Shown here piece by piece: positions 1-6,513 of a DNA stretch of 12,432 nucleotides. The DNA comes from an uncultured Verrucomicrobia subdivision 3 bacterium (GTDB lineage: Bacteria; Verrucomicrobiota; Verrucomicrobiia; Limisphaerales; UBA11358): positions 1 to 12,432 of the forward strand of contig CAIOUK010000148.1 in NCBI GenBank assembly GCA_903861445.1. Reading direction: 5' to 3'. The position numbers and the translations under genes were made by a program. The notes under the pieces are model-generated. The model searched no databases. It worked only from the letters and a program-made list of their open reading frames with translations, and was not told the DNA's origin. Positions within the stretch are counted from its first letter, which is position 1, and each line of letters opens with the position of its first letter.

Positions 1-342
1 ATCGACCGGCTCATCCGCAAATACGGTTACCGCGGCACGCCCGCCACGTTAGCGGCAGCCAAGGCTAATCCGGAATTACAAAACAACTTGAGCGCGGCGG
101 CGCATCTGATTCACGGCTCCAGCGAAGGCCGTTTTGGTATCACCTATTGCCCGGGTCATCTGACGCAAAAAGAAATCGAAGGCGTGGGTTTTAAATACGC
201 CGACCTAAAAACGATGACGCAGCGTTACGATCCGAAGCGGCTGAAGGACGGATGGAACACGCTGCCTGACGGCGAAAAGATTTTCTACATCTCCAATCCG
301 GCACTCGGCCTTTGGGCTTGCCGCAGCCGATTTGAAACTTAG
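1..342 (+). CDS. 3' end of an unidentified protein, possibly LarA/DUF2088-like (partial)
   Basis: An open frame enters from the left edge (frame 1, no stop before TAG/TAA-type termination at 342) and gives 113 residues of the C-terminus. A TTG at 88 could be mistaken for a start, but coding clearly continues upstream to base 1, so the gene is cut by the window. Visible text includes LIHGSSEGRFGITYCPG, GVGFKYADL, RYDPKRLKDGWNTLPDGE and a closing ISNPALGLWA. From memory this combination resembles the tail of nickel-dependent lactate-racemase-like (DUF2088) proteins found in planctomycetes and verrucomicrobia, but I cannot verify it and no catalytic residue lies in this part. The gene is co-directional with the deacetylase that follows after 57 bases. 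That it is a real gene is nearly certain; the family is a guess. Confidence 0.7.
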   Translation: MDRLIRKYGYRGTPATLAAAKANPELQNNLSAAAHLIHGSSEGRFGITYCPGHLTQKEIEGVGFKYADLKTMTQRYDPKRLKDGWNTLPDGEKIFYISNPALGLWACRSRFET

Positions 343-399
343 TTCTCCGCCGGTGGTCAATTTGACAGTTTAGGCTCGACTTTGGTAACCTTCGCGGTA

Positions 400-1332
400 A
401 TGGCTGACCACGCAGTTTATTTCAGCGACAAATTTCTTTTGTCGCGAGATGCTTTCGACACCACCCGCAAGGCCGCGTGGATTGCCGCCTCGCTGGACAA
501 AGACCCGATTCCCGGCGTCCGTTTGTGTCCGCCAAAATCCGCCACGCTCGCCGCCGCCCGGCGCGTTCACTCGGAAAATTATCTGCGCGCATTGCAAACC
601 GGCCAACCCGCCGAACTCGCCAGTTCCTCCAAAATAAATTGGGACGCGGGCGTGCTGCCGATGGCGTTGAGCGCATGCGGCGGAATGTTGGCGGCGGGAC
701 AGGCCGCGCAGCGCGATGGCGTGGCCGGTTGTCTCGCCAGCGGATTCCATCATGCCAAGCGCGACCGGGGCGACGGCTTTTGCACGCTCAACGGTCTGGC
801 CATCGCCGGTCATGCTTTGGCCGAAGGCGACCGCGATCATATTTTGATTGTGGATTTGGATGCGCATTGCGGCGGCGGCACACATTCGCTGATTCAAAAT
901 CATCCCCAGCTCTGGCAGGTGGACGTGAGCGTGATGCCTTACGACGATTACCCGCCCGGCGAACGTTGCCTCAAGGAAACCGTGACCGACGCCCGGCACT
1001 ACCTGAAAACCGTCTGGCGCTGCCTGCAACAAGCCGAGGCCGAATGGCCGCTGTTCGCCCTGTGCCTTTACAACGCTGGCATGGACATCCATCAGGACTG
1101 CAAAATTGGCAGACTCGCCGGCATGGATGAATTCATCATTACGCTACGCGAGGAAATGATTTTTCAATGGTGCGGCGAGCGGGGAATTCCGATTGCCTAT
1201 GCGCTGGCCGGCGGCTATACCGGCGGCAAGCTGACCCGCGAACGACTGGTGGATTTGCACCGGCTGACGATCGAATGTGCCGAGAACGCAGAAAATCGGA
1301 TTGAGAAAACTAAACTGGCGGCGAACAACTAA
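400..1332 (+). CDS. Histone deacetylase superfamily (AcuC/HDAC-like) zinc-dependent deacetylase
   Basis: This 310-residue protein matches the arginase/deacetylase fold enzymes that remove acetyl groups from lysines or small amines with a catalytic zinc. Visible motifs are the tandem active-site histidines in SGFHHAKRDRGDGFC (H117, H118), the zinc-binding segment VDLDAHCGGGT (D154, H156), the third zinc ligand in NAGMD (D229), and the transition-state tyrosine in AGGY (Y273). All catalytic positions are therefore present. The usual HHGNG after the second aspartate is HCGGG here, a departure from classical HDACs. Length is normal for bacterial members. A TTG at 382 would add six residues; ATG 400 is preferred because MADHAVYFSD begins the conserved first strand. 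The cytoplasmic substrate is unknown. The gene is followed after 14 bases by the zinc-ribbon membrane protein and may share its transcript. Confidence 0.88.
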   Translation: MADHAVYFSDKFLLSRDAFDTTRKAAWIAASLDKDPIPGVRLCPPKSATLAAARRVHSENYLRALQTGQPAELASSSKINWDAGVLPMALSACGGMLAAGQAAQRDGVAGCLASGFHHAKRDRGDGFCTLNGLAIAGHALAEGDRDHILIVDLDAHCGGGTHSLIQNHPQLWQVDVSVMPYDDYPPGERCLKETVTDARHYLKTVWRCLQQAEAEWPLFALCLYNAGMDIHQDCKIGRLAGMDEFIITLREEMIFQWCGERGIPIAYALAGGYTGGKLTRERLVDLHRLTIECAENAENRIEKTKLAANN

Positions 1333-1346
1333 AACCAAATCTCGTT

Positions 1347-2117
1347 ATGGGGAAGCTGTCCAAAATCAAATGCGAAAATTGTGGCGTCAATGTTGAATTT
1401 GACGCCAGCCGCCTCTATCCAGGGGAATCTCGCAAAGTGCCTTGTCCAAGTTGCGGGGCGGATATACTTTGCATTAATAGCACGCCGAGAAAAAAATTGC
1501 GCAAAGATGTTGGTCTAAATTTGAGTGCTTTATCAACACAGTCGGTAAAGCCAGGTTTTCAGGAAGATGACCCGATACGGAGATTTAGAGACACCAAACG
1601 ACGTTCCAGAATATTGAAATCACCAACTGGTGAGCACAGCGCAAAAAGATTTGGGATTAGCCGTGGCGTCGTTGCACTATGGTTTCTCGCGATATTAACA
1701 TTTGGCCCTTGGCTTACATGTTTTTTAGCAATCATGCTCGATTGCAATCTATTCGATGATCAAAAATACGGACAAATGAGCGTGGGGGCTGTCATTTTGG
1801 CTGGCTGCGGTTTTTCAGTTATCACTGGATTGTTTCTTCTCTTTTTGTTTTTCGACGTAGAAAAACGAAAGTGCCCGAATTGTGGCAAATGGGGAGCATT
1901 ACGGGATACAGGATCGAGTTCTGTCGTCAGCAGCACAGATGCTACAGAAAAAGAATTGCGAAACGCATTTATTGGTCAGCAATTAGGCAGGCCAGAAGAA
2001 ATGATCACTTATCTTCAAGACGTAAAAGTTAAAAAGCATACCACGGTAGCAACAAGCAGGTGTGTTTTCTGCGACTACGAAACAGATTTTTACGATTCTT
2101 ACACGACCAAATCATGA
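1347..2117 (+). CDS. Membrane hairpin protein with N- and C-terminal zinc ribbons; putative effector paired with AbiGi-like protein
   Basis: I do not recognise this 256-residue protein as a named family. Domain order: an N-terminal zinc ribbon with CxxC pairs at C9/C12 and C33/C36 (KCENCG and PCPSCG, in the style of MJ0042-type fingers); a basic linker at 70-105 containing FQEDDPIRRFRD; two hydrophobic helices at about 106-132 and 144-170 joined by a short polar loop; then a C-terminal zinc ribbon with C176/C179 (KCPNCG) and C239/C242 (RCVFC). Both zinc domains should be cytoplasmic. The gene is AT-rich with ATA, AGA and TTA codons: bases 1501-1560 hold 24 G/C of 60, against 43 of 60 at 661-720 in the deacetylase gene. 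Its TGA stop overlaps the ATG of the next gene, implying translational coupling. A membrane-acting effector is my inference from the partner; no catalytic domain is visible. Confidence 0.85.
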   Translation: MGKLSKIKCENCGVNVEFDASRLYPGESRKVPCPSCGADILCINSTPRKKLRKDVGLNLSALSTQSVKPGFQEDDPIRRFRDTKRRSRILKSPTGEHSAKRFGISRGVVALWFLAILTFGPWLTCFLAIMLDCNLFDDQKYGQMSVGAVILAGCGFSVITGLFLLFLFFDVEKRKCPNCGKWGALRDTGSSSVVSSTDATEKELRNAFIGQQLGRPEEMITYLQDVKVKKHTTVATSRCVFCDYETDFYDSYTTKS

Positions 2118-2998
2118 CGATTCACGACTCGATGCTATTCCGCTGGATGGGCTACGATATTGAAAAGCCCGAGTTGGCAAAACTGCCAGCCCCGCGTCGT
2201 GAGAAATTGACAGTCAAGCCCAAGCTGACAGATGACCAAGTGAAGGTTTATCTCAATCGTCTGCGTGACGCGCTGAATCCAAAAATCGGCCTGAAAGTTT
2301 CCCCTTACAGCGAAGCGGATGCCGTCGGGAAAATTCCGCCAATCATCAATCCAAAGCCATGTTTGTTTTTCACCGAACAGGCGGCGGGCGACCCGGAAGA
2401 ACATTGGCGTATGTATGGCCGTCTTGGTTTTGGCTTTTCCAAACGGTTTATTTTCAACTCCGGTGGTCGTCCGGTGATTTATGCCGGTGGCGGCAAAGAC
2501 CCGGTGCTTTCAGCAATCGGTATTCTTCGCAAAGCCCTGCTCAAATCCGAAAACAAAAAAGTCCGGCAGGAATTGGAAACGCTGGCGCGCTTCATCAAAT
2601 GCACCGCTTTGTCACGCCAACAAGCTGACGAGGCCGAACAGGAAAAAAGCGAGCCTGCTGCAAAAACAAAAGCCGGAGCAAAAGAAGCCAAGCCGAAGCC
2701 AGCGGTCAACGAGAAGATCAGCATGAAGGAATTTCGTGAAGATCAACCCATCCGCTTTCTCCGCGAACGCGAATGGCGTTTGCTTCATCGGGAAAAGGAC
2801 ACGCACCTCTGGCGCAGGGTTTCAGAAAACGATGTTTGGTTCACGCCCGAAGCCGGCAGGGAATTACAATTGATCATCGTGCCCTGCAATTTGATTCTTC
2901 ACGCGGCTTACGAGGACAAAGATATTCGCAAAAATCTGCGCGGTCGTTCCGGCATCACCGCGCAACTGATTTCCGCACAGGCGTTGAGAAAATTGTAA
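2114..2998 (+). CDS. AbiGi-like protein (putative abortive-infection antitoxin family)
   Basis: This 294-residue protein starts at an ATG overlapping the previous stop (ATGA); a longer frame from 2060 lies inside the upstream gene and is not favoured. It resembles the family called putative abortive phage resistance protein AbiGi, antitoxin. Supporting text: an N-terminal helical region with a GLKVSP strand (59-64), PCLFFTEQ (82-89), then EEHWRMYGRLGFGFSK (95-110) and RPVIY (119-123). In the C-terminal half there is REREWRLL (217-224), FTP (243-245) and a strand before a proline (LQLIIVP, 251-257). These fit the family pattern of a phenylalanine-threonine strand, H-x3-YG-x-x-G-x-G-x-x-K, PV-x-Y and E-x-EWR. 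An Ala/Lys/Glu-rich linker sits at 166-198. In the AbiG system the partner is a nucleotidyltransferase toxin; here the only partner is the membrane zinc-ribbon protein. Family assignment is from memory; an immunity or sensor role is inferred. Confidence 0.7.
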   Translation: MTIHDSMLFRWMGYDIEKPELAKLPAPRREKLTVKPKLTDDQVKVYLNRLRDALNPKIGLKVSPYSEADAVGKIPPIINPKPCLFFTEQAAGDPEEHWRMYGRLGFGFSKRFIFNSGGRPVIYAGGGKDPVLSAIGILRKALLKSENKKVRQELETLARFIKCTALSRQQADEAEQEKSEPAAKTKAGAKEAKPKPAVNEKISMKEFREDQPIRFLREREWRLLHREKDTHLWRRVSENDVWFTPEAGRELQLIIVPCNLILHAAYEDKDIRKNLRGRSGITAQLISAQALRKL

Positions 2999-3013
2999 CC
3001 GTCCGGCGGAAAA

Positions 3014-3103
3014 TCACGCCGCGCCGAAATGTTTCTGCACGAGTTTTTGCACGGCGGTCAGGTTCACAAACGCGCCGGCGTCAACCGGGGATTGTATTTG
3101 AGT
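3014..3103 (-). other. Possible decayed C-terminal gene tail in the 141-base gap before the kinase
   Basis: The gap 2999-3139 has no intact gene and no convincing terminator (only a 5-bp stem CGGCG/CGCCG at 3004-3021 without a T tract). On the minus strand, bases 3014-3103 read as 29 residues between two stops, containing DAGAFVNLTAVQKL then VQKHFGAA, which looks like protein C-terminal sequence with GC-rich third positions. It may be the remnant of a gene truncated by rearrangement, or chance. I cannot assign a family. Confidence 0.2.
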
Positions 3104-3139
3104 TCATTCACGCTTCTTCGCTAGAATCAAAAACACGAT

Positions 3140-4237
3140 ATGGCCATTCAGCTTCGCGACAAATCGCAGTGCAAATACGACCAGATTTCCCTTGGCGAAG
3201 TCATGCTCCGCCTCGACCCCGGCGAAGGGCGTATCCGCACGGCGCGACGGTTTCAGGCGTGGGAGGGCGGCGGTGAATACAACACCTCGCGCGGCCTGCG
3301 CAAATGTTTCGGCTACAAAACCGCCGTCTGCACCGCGTTCGTAGACAATGAAGTCGGGCATCTCATCGAAGACTTCATCATGCAGGGTGGCGTGGCCACA
3401 GACTTCATCCAGTGGCGCGTGGACGACGGCATCGGCCGCACTATCCGCAACGGCCTGAATTTCACGGAGCGCGGCTTTGGCGTTCGCGGCGCGGTGGGCG
3501 TGTCGGATCGCGGCAATTCCGCCGCGGCGCAACTCAAGCCCGGCGATTTTGATTGGGACTATATTTTCGGAAAAATCGGCACGCGCTGGCTGCACACCGG
3601 TGGCATCTTCGCAGCTCTCTCCGCGACAACGGCGGAATTGACCATTGAGGCCGTGAAGGCGGCGAAGAAACACGGCGGCGTCGTCAGCTACGATTTGAAT
3701 TATCGTCCGTCGCTTTGGAAATCCATCGGCGGCCTGAAGAAGGCGCAGGAGGTGAACCGCGAGATTGCCAAGTATGTAGATGTGATGATTGGCAATGAGG
3801 AGGATTTCACCGCGTCGCTCGGGTTTGAAGTGAAAGGTGCCGACCACAATTTAAGCAAGATTGAGACGGACGCGTTCAAGGCGATGATCGAAACTGCGGT
3901 AAAGGCGTATCCGAATTTCAAGGTGGCCGCGACGACGTTGCGCCGCGTCATCACCGCGACGAAGAATGACTGGAGCGCGATTCTCTGGCACGACGGGAAG
4001 TTTTTCGAGAGCCGCAAATATCCCGAACTAGAAATTCTGGATCGCGTTGGTGGCGGCGACAGTTTTGCCAGTGGGCTGCAATTTGGCTTTCTCGAATTCA
4101 ATGATGCGCAGAAGGCCGTGGATTATGGCGCGGCGCACGGCGCGCTGGCCTCGACGACGCCCGGCGACACGAGCATGGCCACGCGCAAGGAAGTGGAGAA
4201 AACCATGACCGGCGGCAGCGCGCGCGTGCAGCGGTGA
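3140..4237 (+). CDS. kdgK: PfkB-family sugar kinase, probably 2-keto-3-deoxygluconate kinase
   Basis: This 365-residue cytoplasmic kinase should transfer phosphate from ATP to 2-keto-3-deoxygluconate, giving KDPG for aldolase cleavage. Visible PfkB features are the N-terminal substrate-binding GGGEYNTSRGL (43-53), the SYDLNYRPSLW strand (183-193) typical of KDG kinases (D-x-N-x-R-x-x-LW), GNEEDF (218-223), and the second PfkB signature DRVGGGDSFASGL (301-313) with D307 as the catalytic base in the anion-hole GGGD. Length is slightly above the usual 310-340. There is no good Shine-Dalgarno; ATG 3140 is the first start that covers the conserved N-terminus. It overlaps or nearly abuts the following dehydrogenase and converges with an ExuT-like transporter, which supports a hexuronate rather than fructose or ribose substrate. 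Other PfkB substrates cannot be excluded from sequence alone. Confidence 0.8.
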   Translation: MAIQLRDKSQCKYDQISLGEVMLRLDPGEGRIRTARRFQAWEGGGEYNTSRGLRKCFGYKTAVCTAFVDNEVGHLIEDFIMQGGVATDFIQWRVDDGIGRTIRNGLNFTERGFGVRGAVGVSDRGNSAAAQLKPGDFDWDYIFGKIGTRWLHTGGIFAALSATTAELTIEAVKAAKKHGGVVSYDLNYRPSLWKSIGGLKKAQEVNREIAKYVDVMIGNEEDFTASLGFEVKGADHNLSKIETDAFKAMIETAVKAYPNFKVAATTLRRVITATKNDWSAILWHDGKFFESRKYPELEILDRVGGGDSFASGLQFGFLEFNDAQKAVDYGAAHGALASTTPGDTSMATRKEVEKTMTGGSARVQR

Positions 4238-4251
4238 ATCAAAATCAATTT

Positions 4252-5025
4252 ATGAAAACACCAGCAGAACTGTTCTCCCTCAAAGGCAAAGTGGCGGTTG
4301 TCATCGGCGGCACGGGCGTGTTGTGTGGCGAGATGGCCGAAGGCTTGGCCATCGCCGGCGCCACCGTGGCACTCGTCGGGCGCGACGCGACGAAGGCAAA
4401 AGACCGGCTCGACAAAATTGCAAAAGGCGGCGGCAAGGCGGAATTCTTTTCCTGCGATGCCACTTCCAAGTCGGCGTTGCAGCAATTGCTCGCGGATGTT
4501 CTGAAGAAATTTGGCCGCGTGGATATTCTCGTGAACGGCGCGGGCATCAATTCACCGACGCCGTTCTTCGACATTCCCGAAGATGAATTCGACAAAATCA
4601 TCACGGTGAATCTCAAAGGTGTCGTGCTGGCGTGCCAGGTGTTCGGCAAACATCTGGTGGAACAAAAATCCGGCAGCATTATCAATCTCGGCTCGGCGTC
4701 GGGATTGACGCCGTTGTCGCGCGTGTTCACCTATTCGGCGTCCAAGGCGGCGGTGCACAATCTTTCCAAAAATCTTGCGCGCGAGTGGGCGACGAGCGGC
4801 GTGCGCGTGAACATTCTGGTGCCCGGCTTTTTTCCGGCCGAGCAGAACCGCAAGGTGCTCAATCCCGAACGCGTGGCGAGCATCATGGGCAAGACGCCGA
4901 TGAAACGCTTTGGTGAACCGCATGAACTCGTCGGCGCAACGCTGTTGCTGGCTTCGGATGCGGGCAGCTTCATCACCGGCGCGGAAATCGTGGTGGACGG
5001 CGGCTTTGATGCGATGAGCATTTGA
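4252..5025 (+). CDS. SDR-family oxidoreductase, D-mannonate oxidoreductase (fructuronate reductase) type
   Basis: This 257-residue classical short-chain dehydrogenase has a Rossmann fold and an NAD(P) site (GGTGVLCGEMAEGL, 19-32), the NNAG-equivalent VNGAG (94-98), and a full catalytic set: N120, S148, Y161 and K165 in YSASK. The C-terminal ITGAEIVVDGG is also standard. The start FSLKGKVAVVIGGTGVL is close to the SDR-type D-mannonate oxidoreductases that interconvert fructuronate and mannonate. They normally carry a second glycine where this protein has C25. ATG 4252 is chosen; a GTG at 4234 overlapping the kinase stop would add six residues. The tight link to a KDG kinase and the opposing ExuT-like carrier supports hexuronate catabolism; a gluconate 5-dehydrogenase-like activity is the main alternative. 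A hairpin terminator follows the gene. Confidence 0.85.
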   Translation: MKTPAELFSLKGKVAVVIGGTGVLCGEMAEGLAIAGATVALVGRDATKAKDRLDKIAKGGGKAEFFSCDATSKSALQQLLADVLKKFGRVDILVNGAGINSPTPFFDIPEDEFDKIITVNLKGVVLACQVFGKHLVEQKSGSIINLGSASGLTPLSRVFTYSASKAAVHNLSKNLAREWATSGVRVNILVPGFFPAEQNRKVLNPERVASIMGKTPMKRFGEPHELVGATLLLASDAGSFITGAEIVVDGGFDAMSI

Positions 5026-5040
5026 GCCGGAATTTTTAAC

Positions 5041-5067
5041 CGCGAAATACACGAACCACACGAAAAA
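5041..5067. repeat. Three tandem 9-bp units (C-R-CGAA-NNN)
   Basis: Immediately after the dehydrogenase gene three imperfect 9-base units follow each other: CGCGAAATA, CACGAACCA and CACGAAAAA. The shared core is C-A/G-CGAA. The array runs directly into the terminator stem. Similar CACGAA-rich intergenic tracts recur, as I recall, in verrucomicrobial and planctomycete genomes, where they get mistranslated as FRVFRG-like peptides. In this window there is no other clear copy. Confidence 0.5.
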
Positions 5068-5070
5068 TTC

Positions 5071-5110
5071 CGCCCGTTGAAGGATTGCTTCAACGGGCGT
5101 TGTTATTTTG
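5071..5110. terminator. Bidirectional rho-independent terminator between the SDR and MFS genes
   Basis: A perfect 12-bp stem (CGCCCGTTGAAG at 5071-5082 pairing with 5088-5099) with a 5-base loop is followed on the plus strand by TTGTTATTTT and on the minus strand by GAATTTTT. It lies between the convergent dehydrogenase (ends 5025) and transporter (ends 5117), so it can stop both transcripts. Confidence 0.9.
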
Positions 5111-5116
5111 ATCCGT

Positions 5117-6424
5117 TCAGGCGGCGTCCACTTGCGCCGGTTCCAATTTCGGTGCGAGCAGATGGATGACCGCCAGCGCGAGCAAATAGCTGAAGGCAGC
5201 GGCGATGAAAATGGGGACGTAGCTGACGTGGTTGTCCTTCAGATAGCCGACGATGAGAAACAGCAAAATGCCGCCGACTGACCCCGCCATGCCGCCGAGA
5301 CCGGTGACCGAGCCGACGACCCGACGCGGGAACATATCGGACGCCAGGCTGAAGATGTTGGCCGACCACGCTTGATGCGCCGCACCGGCGAGCGCGATGA
5401 GGGCGGCGGAAACCCAGATGTTGGGTGCCACGGTTGCAAAGGCCACGGGGAAAACGCACGCGGCAAAAATAAACATCGCGGTTTTGCGCGCGCGGTTGGT
5501 GGTCCAGCCGCGCTTCATGAAGTGGCCGGAAAGCCAGCCGCCGCCGATGCTGCCCAGCGAAGCGACAACGTAAATCGTCGCCAGCGGACCCATGCGCCCC
5601 TTCAAATCGGTGCCAAAGCGCTCGGCAAAAAATACCGGTGCGCCAAACAGATAAAACCACCAGAAACAGTCGGTCATGAATTTTCCGAGGACGAAGCTCC
5701 AGGCTTGGCGGAATTGAAACAGGCGGCTCCACGGGATTTTGACGGCGGCTTCCGGCGGTTCACTGTTGATGAGCGCGAGTTCCGTTGTGGAAACGCGCGG
5801 GTGGTCGGCCGGTTTTTTGTAAATCATCAGCCAGGCGGCGATCCACAAAATATCAAAGATGCCGGTGAGCAGAAAGGCGCCGCGCCAGCCGATTTTGTGT
5901 CCGCCGATAAAAACATTATTCAAATAGGCCACGAGGAGCGGGAGCGCCAGCGGCACCAGCAGGCCGCCGACGTTGGAGCCGGAATTGAAAATACCAGTGG
6001 CGAAAGCGCGTTCGCGTTTGGGGAACCATTCGGCGGTGGTCTTGATGGCGGCGGGAAAGTTGCCGCCCTCGCCCAGCGCAAGCAGAATCCGGCAGACAAA
6101 AAACCCGGCGACCGTGCCGGCGAAAGCATGGCTCATGGAAGCGAGTCCCCAGAAACCGCAGGCCAGCGCAAAGCCCCAGCGCAGGCCGACCACGTCAATC
6201 AGCCGCCCGACGACCAGCAGACTCACGGCGTAGGCGGCGTTGAAGGCTACCTGCATATACCAGTATTGACCGTTGGTCCAACCGATTTCCTTTTGCAGCT
6301 CCGGCGCGAGGTTGCCGAAGACGCCACGGTCAATGTAGTTGGCCGTCGTGACCCAGAACAGCAGCCCGCAGATGCCCCAGCGAAAGTTGCTCGCCAACGG
6401 GCGGGAAGGAGTTGGGGAATTCAT
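5117..6424 (-). CDS. MFS transporter, ACS family, hexuronate (ExuT-like) symporter
   Basis: This 435-residue inner-membrane carrier has about 12 hydrophobic helices. Hallmarks are motif A between TM2 and TM3 (GRLIDVVGLRWG, 73-84), and the ExuT/galactonate-type run with RILLALGEGGNFPAA (112-126), AEWFPKRERAFATGIF (131-146) and NSGSNVGG (147-154). ANYIDRGVFGNLAPEL (28-43) in TM1 is also typical of sugar-acid:proton symporters. It likely imports glucuronate, galacturonate or a related sugar acid for the kinase and dehydrogenase encoded convergently. A TTG at 6451 would give nine extra residues; ATG 6424 is preferred because a charged N-terminus followed by TM1 then begins at once. Substrate cannot be fixed from sequence; other ACS substrates (galactonate, glucarate, tartrate) remain possible. 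Confidence 0.9.
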   Translation of the reverse strand: MNSPTPSRPLASNFRWGICGLLFWVTTANYIDRGVFGNLAPELQKEIGWTNGQYWYMQVAFNAAYAVSLLVVGRLIDVVGLRWGFALACGFWGLASMSHAFAGTVAGFFVCRILLALGEGGNFPAAIKTTAEWFPKRERAFATGIFNSGSNVGGLLVPLALPLLVAYLNNVFIGGHKIGWRGAFLLTGIFDILWIAAWLMIYKKPADHPRVSTTELALINSEPPEAAVKIPWSRLFQFRQAWSFVLGKFMTDCFWWFYLFGAPVFFAERFGTDLKGRMGPLATIYVVASLGSIGGGWLSGHFMKRGWTTNRARKTAMFIFAACVFPVAFATVAPNIWVSAALIALAGAAHQAWSANIFSLASDMFPRRVVGSVTGLGGMAGSVGGILLFLIVGYLKDNHVSYVPIFIAAAFSYLLALAVIHLLAPKLEPAQVDAA

Positions 6425-6461
6425 CCGGTGAGCATTACCGAAAGCAACCAACCGTTCAAGA

Positions 6462-6473
6462 TTGGAAATCCAA
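6462..6473. promoter_or_regulatory. Small palindrome in the divergent promoter region (operator candidate)
   Basis: TTGGA-AA-TCCAA is a perfect 5-bp inverted repeat in the 89-base gap between the divergent transporter (start 6424) and lipoprotein (start 6514) genes. A TTTACA at 6475-6480 could be a -35 element for the lipoprotein gene but has no good -10 at 16-18 bases. The position suits an operator; the length is short enough for chance. Confidence 0.25.
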
Positions 6474-6513
6474 CTTTACAAGTAATCATATTTTCTGCCA
6501 CGATAGCTTGATT

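Noticed and set aside
362..367. TTGACA ahead of the deacetylase gene as a -35 box
   Set aside because: No acceptable -10 at 15-19 bases and too close to the ATG at 400.
370..1092. Long minus-strand open frame of 240 codons opposite the deacetylase
   Set aside because: Composition artefact of GC-rich coding DNA; the plus strand carries all catalytic HDAC motifs.
2060..2113. Upstream extension of the AbiGi-like gene
   Set aside because: It lies wholly inside the zinc-ribbon gene in another frame; the ATGA junction at 2114 is the natural start.
3104..3847. Minus-strand open frame of 247 codons opposite the kinase
   Set aside because: Antisense shadow; the plus strand has both PfkB motifs.
5372..6511. 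Plus-strand open frame of 379 codons across the transporter
   Set aside because: Antisense shadow: the minus strand gives a clear 12-helix MFS protein, while this frame is rich in Gly, Ala, Arg and Gln without domain features.
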